A DNA stretch of 64,000 nt from Cryptomeria japonica. Lineage: Eukaryota > Streptophyta > Pinopsida > Cupressales > Cupressaceae. Both the position numbers and the translations under genes were made by a program. The notes below the pieces were generated by a model. The model had not been told where the DNA came from. It saw nothing but the letters and a program-made list of their open reading frames with translations, and did not search any database. The DNA lies in contig NC_081410.1 of assembly GCF_030272615.1 (NCBI RefSeq), positions 226,475,415 to 226,539,414 on the forward strand. Reading direction: 5' to 3'. Positions 47,278-59,450 of this stretch are shown in pieces. Within the stretch, counting starts at the first letter, position 1. The number at the start of each line of letters is the position of its first letter.

Positions 47278-48553
47278 TTAAGTATAGTACCTTTTTAGAT
47301 GGATGTTGTTAGTTGGTTCATCTAGCATATCTCCGTCTGAAGTTGTTAGCTGATAGACACCTGATCCATAAACTGATATGATAACATAGGGACCCAACCA
47401 GTTAGGCTCAAATTTCCCTTTCTTTTCTCGATCTTGCTGATTTCTTGGATTTTCTTTAAGGACTAGGTCACCAACCTTGAAGTTGCGGGGGATGACTTTA
47501 TGATTGTAGCTCCTGCACATGCATTGCTGATATGCTTTGAGATGAGTGTAAGCATGTTGGTGTCTTTCATCTAATAGTTCAAGTTCTTGCAGTCGGTTAA
47601 CTCGATACTCTTCATCTGGGATTAAGTCTTTCAAAGAGACTCTGAGAGATGGAATTTCTACCTCCAGGGGTAAAATAGCCTCTGATCCATAACAATGAGT
47701 ATGGTGTTGCTCCTGTAGGTGTGCGGATGCTAGTTCTGTATGCCCAAAGTGCTGGATTGAGTTGTACGTGCCAATCTTTGTCTGCATCATTCACTGTTTT
47801 CTTGAGGATTTTCAGTATTGTTTTGTTAGATGCTTCCGCTTGACCATTTCCCTGTGGGTAATATGGTGTAGAGAACCTATGTTGGATTTTGAATTTTTCA
47901 CATAGTTCTTGGACATCTTGATTCTTGAAGGGCCGTCCATTATCTGTGATGATTGAACTTGGAATACCATATCTGCAGATCAGATAATTTAGGATAAAAG
48001 AGGCAATTTGTTTCCCGGTTACTGTGGTCATGGGAACTGCTTCTATCCATTTGGTAAAGTACTCTGTTGTAGTTATAATGAACTTGTGTCCATTTGAAGA
48101 TGAAGGATGAATTTTGCCAACTAAGTCTAGTCCCCACTGACAAAAGGGTCAGGAAGTGGTAAATGGCTGTAGTTCTTGTGCTGGTGCATGTATCAGATTA
48201 CCATGGATTTGGCATTTAGGACATTTCTTGGTGAAGTGATAGGAATATTTCTCCATTGTAGGCCAGTAGTATCCCATCCTTAGAAGCTTTTTAGCAAGAG
48301 TAGTGCCACTTGAATGTGTGCCGCAAATACCTTCGTGAAGCTCATGTAAAGCAGAATCAGAATCATTACGATCAAGACAACGAAGAAGAGTACCATCTAG
48401 ACCTCGACGATACAAAGTATCAGCGGTAAGGGTGTAACAGGCAGCTTGTCGGATAAAGTTACGTTTTTGGTTACGGGATTGGTCAATGGGTAAGATATTG
48501 TGTTTGAGGTAGTCGTAGATGGGTCCATATAACGGAGAATCTGAACCAGTCAA
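47278..48553 (-). pseudogene. Element D integrase
   Basis: Minus strand. The zinc-binding module reads HELHEGICGTHSSGTTLAKK...CPKCQIHGN (about 48200-48330). The catalytic core has GLDLVG, a SSIITDNGRPF segment and GNGQAEASNKTI for the D-D-E residues, then DKDWHVQLNPALWAYRTSIRTPTG. A frameshift near 47690 leads to LPLEVEIPSLRVSL, KVGDLVLKE and KFEPNWLGPYVI. One in-frame TGA lies at 48149. Otherwise well preserved. Confidence 0.92.
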
Positions 48554-48628
48554 AGCATAGATAACCTGGGATTCAGAATGATCATAGGCGGGGGAGAACA
48601 GTTGCTCTACCAGGAACTCATAACGACT

Positions 48629-49111
48629 CTATTGCTCTGGAATTTGTAGTAATGAAGCGATAGTAGCCATTGCATCGGCGGCTTTGTTGTTCAACCTTGG
48701 TATTTGCTCGAAGGTGATGTGTACAAAATACTGTTTGAAGTCATCCACCATTCGCTTGTAGGGTAGTAGCTTGTCATCCTTTTTCTGATAGTCATTGTTG
48801 ATTTGATGGACGACCAGTTGCGAGTCCCCATAGACTTTTAACTCTGTGATTTTCCATTCTACGACCATTTTGATGCCTATGACCAGTGCCTCATATTTAG
48901 CCACATTATTGGTGCAAGGAAACATAAGTCTGTATGATCTTGGTATAGTGTGTCCTTCAGGAGTGATGAATAGAATGCCAGCACCCGAACCATGTTGTGT
49001 ATAGGATCCATCAAAGTATAGGGTCCATTGTTTAGTAGAAAAAGTAAGAACGTCCTTGTCTAGAAATTCAATCTCCATGGTGTGTTTTCCTGGTAGCGGT
49101 GCTTCAGCCAA
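48629..49111 (-). pseudogene. Element D archaeal-type RNase H
   Basis: Second RNase H, in the usual Tat position between the native RNase H and integrase. It reads WTLYFDGSYTQHGSGAGILFI, NNVAKYEALVIGIKMVVEW, VYGDSQLVVHQINNDY and NKAADAMATIASL, keeping the D, E, D and final D residues. In frame with RT, separated by a TGG-to-TGA stop at 49142. Confidence 0.9.
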
Positions 49112-49141
49112 CTGATCTGCAATTGCTTGTCCTTTGATGGC

Positions 49142-50700
49142 TCATCTTTCTGTGTATTGGATGTCAAATTCACTGAGAATCATGACCCATTTAGCCAATC
49201 GGCCTGTAAGAGCTGCCTTGCTGAGTAGATATTTGAGAGGATCAATTTTTGCAACCAGCTTGATGGTGTGTGCTAGCATATAATGTCGGAACTTCTGAGA
49301 TGCGAAGACCACTGTTAGGCAAGCCTTTTCAATGAATGTATAGTTGAGTTCATAGCCATTCAATGTTCTACTGATGTAATATATGGCGCGTTCCTTTCCT
49401 TGTTGATTTTCTTGTGCCAATAATGCCCCCAGTGATATATCTGTTGTTGAGATATATAGGATAAGTGGCTTTCCTACGACTGGTGGTACTAGAACTAGTG
49501 GATTCATTAGGTACTGTTTGATTTGGTAAAAAGATTCTGCACACTTGGCCTCCCATTTGAAGGGTACATTTTTGTGTAGTAAATGGTTAAATGGTAGACT
49601 TTTATCTGCTAGCTGAGCAATGAATCGCCTGATTGATTGAAGTCGTCCTTGGAGAGATCTGAGCTGACTGATATTTTTTGGTGGTGGCATGTCCATGATG
49701 GCTTGTACCTTTGCTGGATCAACTTCAATACCCTTAGCTGAGACTATGTAGCCTAGTAACTTGCCTGATGTAACCCCGAAGACACACTTCTTAGGGTTAA
49801 GCCTGACTTGGAATTTCTCCAATCGAGCAAAATTTTTTGTTAGAATGCCAGGATGTTCGGCTCTGGTGAAAGATTTAGCTAGTAAGTCATTCACATAGTC
49901 TTCCATAAATGTGTGCATCATGTCATGAAATATTGTGGTCATTGCTCTTTGATAAGTGGCCCCTGCATTCTTTAAGCCAAAAGGCATAACATTCCAACAG
50001 TACGTTCCCCAAGGACAGGTGAACGCGGTTTTATCTTGATCTTCAGGAGCTATTTTGATTTGATTATAGCCTGAGAAACCGTCCATTAGTGAGAGAAGTG
50101 CATGGCCTGTTGTGAGATCTACAATGATGTCGATACTGGGCAGAGGAAAGTCGTCCTTTGGACAAGCTTTATTGACGTCTCTGAAGTCGGTGCATATTCT
50201 GATACTACCATCTGGTTTTGATACTGGAATGATGTTGGAAATCCATTATGCATAGTCAATGGGTCGAATGAATCCGACGTCTAATAGTTTCTTTAGTTCA
50301 GTTTTGACCATGAGTGCCACCTGTGGATTCATCTTTCGTAGTTTTTGCTTTACTGGTTTAACTCCTGTAGAAATGGACAAGTGATGCATAATTAAGTGTG
50401 GATCTACTTCGGGCATATCAGCATATGACCAAGCAAAGTTGATTTTCTGTCCTTTAAAGAAGATGATGAATGCCGATCTTTCATCATCTGTCAGAGATTC
50501 TGCAAGGTGTATATTTCTGGCTGCTTCTGTGGTACCAATGTTGATTGATTGAGTGGGCTCAATCAAAATGGGTGATGGCTCATGAAAGTGCTCAGGAAGA
50601 GTGTCAAGTCTCCCATCGTTAGGTGCCTTAAAAAGGTTTTCACCTGCAGATGCGTCCTTTATTTTTACTTTTTTGTGATCTAGAGCTACCATTGACTGGT
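49142..50700 (-). pseudogene. Element D reverse transcriptase and gypsy RNase H
   Basis: Minus strand, one frame with a single TAA at 50246. RT motifs are PVKQKLRKMNPQVALMVK, KKLLDVGFIRPIDYA, SLMDGFSGYNQIKIAPEDQDKTAF, CPWGTYCWNVMPFGLKNAGATYQRAM and DYVNDLLAK. The last is the catalytic YVDD box with its first Asp changed to Asn. Then come LGYIVSAKGIEVDPAKVQAI and LRSLQGRLQSIRRFI, and the native RNase H (LILYISTTDISLGALLAQ, EKACLTVVFASQKFRHYM, KIDPLKYLLSKAALTGRLAKW). The Asn change should abolish polymerase activity of this copy. Confidence 0.92.
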
Positions 50701-52294
50701 TTTCAGCATCAGATCCTTTATTTGGGTCATTTTTGCAACTGAGAGACTTGACACTCCCTGATTTGTAGACATTGTTATTTTGTTCACTGGTAGAGCCTGT
50801 TTCTAGATTTACGGTACATAGGTAATGGATTAAAGATTCATCATTGGGGAAAATTGGTATATCATGGATTTCAGGTTCGTCCCAGTTGATGAGGTCAGGA
50901 AAGACAAGTGGTAAGGAATCATTAGGTGGATTAAGTTTGGCTACTGTGAGTGTTAGGACAGAGTTTTCATCATGATTGTTCTTGGTTTTAAAGAAGTTTA
51001 GGATTTTGTCGAGGTCTTCGATGGTATTATCCTCTACATAGACTTGCTCATAATGTTCTTGTTCGCTTTCCTCGGTGTCATAGATATTCTATGGTCCAAA
51101 TTCAAGAGGTCTATCTTCTGCGTTATGTTCTTCTTAGGACATAGATATAGAATCAGTATCATCAGGGATATTTGTAGTAGCATTGGAGCAGGTATCCCAT
51201 TCATATTCATTGGAATCCGTCTCATAGGCATCATCCCAGATTCTATCTGTACTGTAAACAGGTATGTTGTATGGTGAAAACAAATTTTTGATGATGGATA
51301 CCATTTTGATGGTCTTTGTTGATTCTGTGTCAGATCCGTCCTCTACTTTCTGGATTTGCTCATAGACTGTGCTTCCTCGGGGAGGAATAATGGTATCTGG
51401 AGATGACATGATTTGTTCTTGAGATATTGGTGTTTGAATATGAGCTACTACTGCAGATAGGGCCTTCTTATGACTTAGAAGCTTTTCCTGATGTAACTTC
51501 TGATCTTGACATTCCCGTGCCTTGCGGATTGTTTCTGCTGATTCAAAGAGTGCTTCCTGCCAGGATTCTTCCTTGTACTTTGTCTTTACTTTCCATTGAG
51601 GTTTGGTAGGTATGTGTGGCAGCTGTTTCAATAGGAACGTGAGTTTAGAACCCAATCCTGCTTTATTTTTGCTAGGTTGTGAAGGAAGATCTATAGGTTC
51701 AGTGACTCCTTCTTTGCGTTTGCCAATAGGTCCTTTACCGCCATATCCCATTTTCTTCATGATTAAGTAGCCTTTTCCATATAGGTGGGTTGGTAGAACA
51801 ATGTCCAGAGTGGCTGCTCTATGATCGTCTTCTGCATCTTTATATAACCAGCTAAGAACATCTTTATCTTCTGATTCATGTGCTAGAGTGCCCAGTTGGA
51901 TGAAAGTACCATCAAATTTGGTGATGGGCTAAGTAATCAGATGTGTTGATGTAGTCGGCAATCCATGAGATCTAGGTGATGTTGGCAATTTAGCCAAACA
52001 TAAAGGCTCCAAAGAGTATTCTCCCATACCTTGGTCTTTAATTTGCATTTTATGTTTGAAGTCTCCCCACAAGGAGTTGGATTTTGCTATGTGTGGATCT
52101 GATGTTGAAGATTGCTGCTTTTCTCTATTATGAGGAACCAAACTATCTTGGGCTACCCCCATTGCGTTGCAATGTTGAAATGGATTGTGATCAGCAGATA
52201 TGGATATTTCTTGTCCATCATAAGGAAACTTGACACACTGATGGTACGTAGAAGGTACTACTTGCATTTCATGTATCCAGGGTCGTCCTAACAA
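50701..52294 (-). pseudogene. Element D protease-RT linker with G-patch
   Basis: Continues the gag-pol frame after protease. [28 protein letters not shown] lies at about 52200-52294. Next, around 51700-51790, comes GYLIMKKMGYGGKGPIGKRKEGVTEPI, a G-patch-like segment as seen in some plant gypsy polyproteins. The rest is a long acidic linker (Asp/Glu/Ser-rich). Stops at 51929, 51134 and a few others break it, but the frame is kept to RT. Confidence 0.75.
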
Positions 52295-52342
52295 AATATT
52301 GTAGGTTAGATCTATGTCTAAGACCTGACATATAGTATCCTT

Positions 52343-52860
52343 TTATACTAGTCCTACTTGAATAGGTAATATCACTGTTCCTTTAGAGGACCTTTCCTCA
52401 TCATCATATGCCTTTATGGTAATTTTCTTGCAAGGATCAATAGATTCTTCTGAGAAGCCTAATGCACAGATAAGCTTTAAAGTACATATATTAAGCCCGG
52501 CTCCTCCATCTATCAGGACTCTTTTGACTCGGTGTTTGCAAACAATGACTTCGATATGGAGAGGAGTATTATGTGGATGGATTAAGGAAGCATCGTCATG
52601 TTCTGAGAAAGTGAGGTTATGAGGTCCAGTCATATGGACGACCATGGCTTGAAATCTGTCTGTATCTAGATTTTGAGGTACATTGGTTTCCAATAGCGCT
52701 TGCTCTAATATGTCTTTGTGCCTTGGTGATAGTTTCAATAATTCCAGGATAGATATCTGAGCTGGAGTCTTGCGTAGTTGGCTAACCAAGTCATATTGGA
52801 TTTTTGGTGTGGTAATTGTAGGTGTAGTATGTCCTTTCAAGACATATTTCTGAGTTCAGG
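52343..52860 (-). pseudogene. Element D aspartic protease
   Basis: Minus strand. Preceded by an SILELLKLSPRHKDILEQAL-type segment common before Tat proteases. The active site reads VKRVLIDGGAGLNICTL. A stop at 52343 separates it from the GRPW segment. Confidence 0.85.
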
Positions 52861-53101
52861 TTGTTACATTGACAGATTCATGATCACGTCGATCTCAAAT
52901 GGTGATGACATTTACTTGATGATCTTCAGCTGATATGTGGTTGATGGTGTTGTTGTAGATGTGATTAATACGAGCTCCACGTGTATCATCTGAAGTTGAT
53001 GCTCCATCTTTGTTGTAATTTGGGAGAGGATTTTTAAAGGCTCCGTGATCACCATTTGTTTTGAGACCATCGACCGTTAAGTCACCTCGATCAATCATGT
53101 C

Positions 53102-54845
53102 CTACACTATGTGTTTCAATCTCATGCACTCGTTTGTTCTATGACCCTTATTGCGATGGAAATCACAATAGTGCGAATCATTCCACCAAGGTGGTTTGAT
53201 TGGGGGTTCATAGTTATTGATTGGAGGTAAAGAAAGAATCTTGTTTGCCAAAAGTTCTTTGAATGCGGATTCTAATGATTGATCTAGTGGTGTGAAGATA
53301 CGTTTTTGGAAATTGTTCGTGTTGTTGCGTGAATTGTTGGTAGGTCCTGGATTCATGTTTTTGCTTTGAGTATCGTTGGTGTTGTTCGTGTTGAGTTGTC
53401 CTTGATCAGTGTTTGGTGCATATGTGTTAGCACTGGGGGTAGCATTTTTAGGATTTTTCGGATTTTGAGGATTTCCGGATAATGCAAGCACTAGTTGCTT
53501 AGATTTGGGATCATATGATTCATTGTTTCCTTCGTTTTTGTTTCGAGTCCAAAATCGAGGTTTGTCAAGGTTGGTGTTATTCTGATTATTGTAGTTTGAT
53601 GAATTTGTTCCTTCCTTGTAGAATTTGAGTGTTCCCTTTGACACAGGCTTCCTCTACTTGAATGCCATTTTCAATCAATTTAGTGAAAGATGGTATGCAT
53701 TGAAGTTTTTGTCTGTAACTCATTTCGCCATTCAGGTTGTCGATGAAGATTTCCATTTTCTCTTTTTCAGGAATATCTCAAGGATATCTGGATACCATGC
53801 GTCGCCAGCATTGAAGAAACACCATGAATGTTTCATTGTTCTTTTGTTTGGTGTTGCAAACATCTAGCATGGTTATGGCATGTTGGATGTTGTAGGAATA
53901 GTGGGTTATGAATTTGTTAACCAATTCATCAAATGATCTAACAAGTGGCAAAATTTTGGATAACCATTCCATGGTTTGCCCTCCCAAGCTTCTGGGGAAT
54001 AACCTCATCAAATAGGTATCATCATGAGCGAATTCAAGGCTCAGTGTGCAAAATTCTCGAACATGATCCCGGGGATCACTTTTCCCATCATATTTATCAA
54101 ATTTGGGAACGTCTGAGTTTGGAGGAAAAGGCACCATGTTCAAGCTTCTGTCAAATGGGTAAGGACAGATTTCGTTTAAAGAGTACCGCATTGTTGTCCC
54201 TTGTTGCATATCCTGTATTTGCCTTTGCAACATTTGCATTTGTTGAGTAAGAGCAACTAAAGGTGCATTATCTGGCTAAGGAAAGAGTTCTTGCCTTGTA
54301 TTGGTTCTTAGCTGAAAAGGTGTGGTAAACGGTATATTTTGCTCTGGTGTTTCTAGCTCAGGTATACGCATTTCTGGTATGCGTTGTTTTGGAATGTGCT
54401 ACTTTGGAATATGTTACTCAGGTATGTGAGTTTCTTCTTCTTTGTGTTGTTCTTGATATGTATATTGTCGAGACCCAGTTTGAAAAATATTTGCGTCGAA
54501 ATCTTCAAGAAGTTTAATGCCTTTACTTGTAAGCATGAGCAGATACTTTTCTTTGTCATTTTCCATGAGTTTTTCTACAAGTTTTTGGAAGGAAGGGTTT
54601 TCTTGACATTCCCGAAGAAGGGCTTCAGTAATTTTAGGTTCTTCTACGGGTGGAACTTCAAAAGGATTTGATAATCTGCGATTCATACTTGATTCTACGT
54701 GTGTCTCGCTTTGTTTGTCTCTTTGAGAGCGAGTAACAGGCATTTTAGTAGAAACTTTCAGTGATGAAAGGGACAAAAGTCTCTTCGATGTGTTGCTCAG
54801 GGGTCGGTGGTTCTGGTCGAGATGTGTTATATGTGATGCACTCAT
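53102..54845 (-). pseudogene. Element D gag
   Basis: Capsid precursor. Likely start is the internal Met at about 54743 (MPVTRSQR). Core at 53778-54239: VPKFDKYDGKSDPRDHVREFC, FPRSLGGQTMEWLS, FDELVNKFITHYSYNIQ and NETFMVFLQCWRRM. After a frameshift between about 53650 and 53780 comes an Asn-rich region (53300-53640) and a Cys/His segment YCDFHRNKGHRTNECMRLKHIV (about 53110-53175), the nucleic-acid binding part. From here to 47.6 kb gag-pol is one frame. Confidence 0.9.
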
Positions 54846-55587
54846 CGGGCAAGAATGCTGGATTGATTTTTCCGCCGCAGTTTATGGTTTGATTAAAAGC
54901 AGACTTTTGATAGTATGCTCTTGTCTTCAAGGGTTCTTTGTCAAATTCACTAGATTTGTTTTGGATATACTTTTTGACGTGATGAAGGAATACCCGATGA
55001 GATTTGAAGAGTTGACGATTGATGTATAAAAACTTATTTCTCTTGATGAATTTGGAAAAACTAGGTTGCTGTTTCTTCAACGTGATGTTACGATAGAGGT
55101 TCTTTCTTCTTAGAATAAGGGGATTAGTCATGCATGAGTGATCAATAGTTTCCTTTGATTTGTTTGGATTCAATTGATTCTTGTTTGAAAATTTTTAAAT
55201 CTTACTTTATCAGAGTGAAGGTTTAGATGCCCCTTCACGACAGAGCATGTCAAATGATATGGATAAAAGCTTCTCGATCTGGAAACTGGATTTGACAATT
55301 TGAAAATCTTAAACAAGTGTTTTTGAGATAAAAATCTATAAGATGGTAAAGGATTTTGTTGATACTGATGATGAAATCTTCCGGATTATGATAGGAGAGA
55401 CATCCTCTATTGTGCGATTCGTTTAAGATTCTGACAACTTTGTTTTGACACAAATTTTGCTCAAGAAATAGGTTTATTGGTTTGTTTTTGTCACTCTGGT
55501 TTGATAAAAGATGAATTTTGATGAAAAGCGCTTCGAAAAATGATTTTGAAAATTTCAAAATTTTTTCAGTTTTGCTCTTTGTTTTTT

Positions 55588-56113
55588 TGTTTTTGGATCA
55601 CGCGCTAGAACAAAGTCTATATGCGCTATCTAAACTTCTCGATGTGCTAAAAGAATAAGCACACGCGTTAGGCTACCCCAAGACACACGCTAAAGTTTGG
55701 ACCTATGAAAAATTTCTGTCTAAATGTTGAAAAATCTATGCGCTATCCTGGGTCTTCTATGTGCTAACTGTTTGACTTCATGTGCTAATGTTTGGTTTCC
55801 ACGCGCTAGGCTGTTTCTTCCATGCGCTAAAGTTTGGACTGTTTAAAAATTGTTTGTCTAACTATTGAAAAAGTTATGCGCTACCCTAGGCCTATGCAAC
55901 GCTAACTGTTTGACTTTATGCGCTAATGTTTGGTTTCTACGCACTAAGCTGTAGCTTCCACACGCTAGACGGTTTGTCGGATGCACTAAAGGACTTGACA
56001 CTGTTTTGCCTGTAGATGAAAACGCTACTATTTTGAACCAACGCGCTAACTTGAGGTTTGGACGCGCTAACAGAAGTATTCCACGCGCTAAAAGATTGCT
56101 CTGATGCGCTAAA
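55588..56113 (-). repeat. TAGCGCAT motif array in element D leader, first block
   Basis: On the plus strand about 20 copies of ATGCGCTA, ACGCGCTA and relatives, spaced about 15-35 bp; on the element's sense (minus) strand the motif reads TAGCGCAT or TAGCGCGT. Confidence 0.85.
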
Positions 56114-57299
56114 CTGCGCTGATTTTTCCTTTTGGCTGATTTCTTGTGGATTTTGAATTTTGTTGTGAAATTTTCAAATGTGATGGATGATTTTCCGAAG
56201 TAATAAATGCAAGCACGGCACAAAAAGTACAACTATTTTGCCTAATCTAACAAAAAGTGTATGTTTTTGCGAGGATGTGTTCAAATCCCCAATGTTTTAA
56301 CAGGTTTGGATACAAGTAATACACTTCAGAAAGACTCTTTAGTCAAGGGTCATAAATAACATCATAGCCCACTAGTCTCGATACTCCGTCAGCTCAAACA
56401 GCCATGTCACCCCCTAGAGGGCGCTCGTTTTTTTGCCTTTTGCCAGAAATTAACCCAAAGTGAATTGCTTCACAGTTGAGTAGTTATCTTGGGAGATATA
56501 TGGTGAGTAATCTTGGGGGCGGATTCTTCCCCACCCTTGCACTATGATGTTATAAATGTCTGGTTACTGACTCGGCTCAAAGTTTCTATTTCTATGGTTC
56601 GTAATCAGGCTTCCCGTTCGACCATTAGTGATAAACTCCCTCAGGAGGCTTCCCAACCTTTAGAACAAAGGCTTTACGTATCTCAAGGATACTAGGGGAA
56701 GGCTAATCACTGCGCACAACCATTGAAAAAGACTTTCATCACTTTCCACATTTGATTATAGTGGGTTGGAATTCTTGGCATCAAAGCCGTTCCCCACTTA
56801 GGTCATTCCCTTCACACTGGCCATAAATGGCTTTAAGAGTTGATTACAACTCCTCGGGAAGGTAGGCCTACTAAAGGTTTTATTGCTTGAATTTAAAGAA
56901 AGCTGTAAGAGTGGTTTGGATTTTTGATCACCCAGTTAAGGGGAGAGCATATTCCTTCCACTTTCGAGACAAAGCAATCAATTTGGTTTATTTTATCTTT
57001 TTAAATCAGTGATTTATTAAAACCTATGTGGAGATGTTGCTCCACAAAAACATGATGTTTATTTTACCTTTTTAAAGCAGTGATTTTCTGATCTAGGAAA
57101 AGAAATTTTGGTCAACAAAGCAAAATTTCCGATTTGGCGGTCAACAAAAGAAATCATTTTTAAAATAAAATCCCCTGCTCCACTTGCAAGAAACTGTTAG
57201 AATCCTGCAAAATTGTCACTCCACTAGTTAGAAAATTGGGATTTCGGTGGACTTCTACAAGTCTAGATTTTATCTTGGTTACAATGTTTGTTTCTGTCT

Positions 57300-57722
57300 T
57301 CGATGCGCTAAATAATAAACTGCATGTGCTACAATATATTTTTGATGCACTAAACTTAAGGATCAACGTGCTACTCTGTTTTCTGTATGCGCTATTCTGT
57401 GTGTTGGAAGCGTTGTTCTGTCTTTTTCTCTTTCTCGTGTTGAGTCCTGCAGGAAAATTAGAAATATGATGCGCTAACGTTTGAAGTGTATGCGCTGGGT
57501 GATGGTCCACAAGCGCTGAACTGTGGATCGGATGCACTATTCTATTTATTGCATGCGCTACTATGTGTTTCGCCAGCTTGAAGACCTACATGAAAAGTTT
57601 AGTGGGGTTATGCGCTAAAGTAAGGACTCTAAGCGCTAGAGTATAGACCCCACGCGCTAAACAGTGAGCGGAATGAGCTAGACTGTTAATCAGATGCGCT
57701 AGGGAATGTTTCCCACGTGCTG
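57300..57722 (-). repeat. TAGCGCAT motif array in element D leader, second block
   Basis: About 14 further copies (ATGCGCTA, AAGCGCTA, ATGCACTA on the plus strand), ending about 60 bp before the primer-binding site. Confidence 0.8.
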
Positions 57723-57782
57723 ATTCCTGTTTCCCGTGGACCTGCAAAAATGATTATTTTGAAAAACCAATTTGTTATTTGG

Positions 57783-57807
57783 GGTCGGGCCCTACGGTGG
57801 GCAGCAG
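57783..57807 (-). other. Element D primer-binding region
   Basis: On the minus strand, a few bases after the 5' LTR end, is TGCTGCCCACCGTAGGGCC. It resembles the GGCGCCCACCGTGGGGCC-type site used by Tat gypsy elements with some changes. The tRNA is not assigned here. Confidence 0.5.
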
Positions 57808-57810
57808 AAA

Positions 57811-59255
57811 TGTATGCGGGAAAAGTGGGCTGATAAAACTCAATATGTGAAAATATTTCAAAATACTAGTCCACACACACACAGGACTTCTTGGTGCAAG
57901 CTATGGAGTAATGTAGTATTACTCAGCTTCCCAAAGTGGGTCCCATGGTTCTCTATCTCACAATGTCCCTCAAACCAATGTTTTGCTCTCAGATCACTGA
58001 GCAAAATGGTTCAGGGATGGCAAATGCAAGAACGAGGGATGCTTTGATAGATTTTAGTATGAGATGCGTTATAAGCTAGGTATGATTTTAAAATGCAATA
58101 AACTAAATGATAAGATGACAAGATTAGTATGAGTACTATCTTAGCATACTATATTTAGTCTATGATTGAACTAAAATGATAAAGAAATTATTCTAACATG
58201 CATATTTAGTCTAATTCCTGATTTAAGAGAGGCTAAATGATGAGCATATATAAAATGAGAAAGCTTGAATGTATTTGAGCATAAGTGTGATGCTACAAAT
58301 TTGAAAGATGATTGTTATGGAGGAATGAGAGCTCTATTTATAGCACAAACAGGGCAATGGATGGTCAAGATTGAATGGTTTAATCAAGGGTTGAGTTTGA
58401 AAGTTGGGGATCTATGTGCACAATTGGCACCAATGAAATGATGACAAGTGTCAACATAGGGTTGGGTTGAGAGAAGGGGTTGGAGGCATTAAAGGCCTGA
58501 GAAAACCTCATGGTTATCTAGAGGGTAAGGGTCAAGTCTAAGTTAAGATTACCCATTGGATTAAGAGTTAATCCAAGGATAAACCTTTGTGCAAATGATT
58601 AAGAGATAATCATGGTCAAAGCATTAATGGCCTGATGAGACCCTTGGGTTGGATGAAGGTTGAGTCAAAACAAATGTTTTAACCATGTAGGAGGGTTTGA
58701 GTTAACCATTAATGGTTATTGGAGACTTTGGGGATTAAGTGGTTGAAGGTTGAAAGCCTTCAATGGTTATCAAAGACTTTGAGCCATTTAGTGGTTGAAG
58801 GTTGAAAGCCTTTAATGGTTATCAAAGACTTTGAGGGTTTGAGAAGTGACTTCCCTTTGCTTAGGGATGCGACAAAGTTTAGAGGAGGGGTTAGGTTAAT
58901 TAGAAGCGATTAGAAGATTCTAGAAGGGATTAGAAAGGGGTTTGGGATTTTGCAAGTGGATGGAGGGATAATAGGATTTAATTGAAATAAAGTAATTTAA
59001 TTCAATTTGGTTGCAATTTGGAGAAATTAAATAAATTAGATTTATTCAATTTAGGATAACTATTTAATTAAATTTGAATTTAATTAAAAGTGGATAGGGG
59101 GGTTTAATTGAATAAAATGATTTATTCATTAAATGGGTATAGTGAATTTTATTTAAATAAATTGAGTAATTTACTTAATTAAATTGGATTTAATTAAATA
59201 GAGAAATGAACATAAAATATTCATTTAGGAATATGGTCATTTTTATACGTCTACA
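57811..59255 (-). repeat. Element D 5' LTR
   Basis: 1,445 bp, nearly identical to 40919-42390. Begins TGTATGCGGG and ends ACGTCTACA on the plus strand. No gene. Confidence 0.95.
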
Positions 59256-59450
59256 AGTTCCAATAACATTTTTATGTTTAGGTCGGGGAACTAGAGTCCA
59301 AGTTTCATTCTTCTCTATCTGATCTAATTCATCTTCCATACCCTTTAACCAATGTTTATCCTTACAAGCTTTAATAACAGATGACTGTTCAACTTGAGAA
59401 ATAAGACATACCTCTTCATTTACCAGTCTTCTTCTTGTCATAACTCCCTT
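59256..59450 (-). pseudogene. Copia C reverse transcriptase (5' part)
   Basis: Minus strand. The start of copia RT reads SSVIKACKDKHWLKGMEDELDQIEKNETWTLVPRP and ends at the conserved NVIGT just before the insertion site; the next conserved residues are on the other side of gypsy D at 40913 downward. Confidence 0.9.

Larger units (their letters stand above)
54846..57780 (-). other. Element D leader
   Basis: About 2.9 kb between the primer-binding site and gag with no gene recognised. It carries two dense arrays of the TAGCGCAT motif (annotated separately). The part between about 56120 and 57300 shows nothing further I can name. Confidence 0.7.
40919..59255 (-). mobile_element. Ty3/gypsy (Tat-type) element D with antisense PMD gene
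   Basis: 18.3-kb minus-strand element with LTRs 40919-42390 (3') and 57811-59255 (5'), each TGTAGACG...CATACA on the minus strand. Likely target duplication is AATTC (40914-40918) and AGTTC (59256-59260), one mismatch. It is inserted in the RT of copia C. Internal order on the minus strand is primer-binding site, about 2.9-kb leader, gag, protease, G-patch segment, RT, two RNase H domains and integrase. Then comes a plus-strand (antisense) PMD gene and the polypurine tract. The LTRs differ by roughly 1% by eye plus a 27-bp indel, so this is the youngest insertion in the window. Confidence 0.95.

Noticed and set aside
51044..51277. Plus-strand hydrophobic frame
   Set aside because: It is antisense to the acidic linker of gag-pol, which produces hydrophobic codons.
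57772..58047. Plus-strand frame repeated at 40922 and 57772
   Set aside because: It is repeated only because it lies in the two LTRs of element D; it has no domain and faces against the element.
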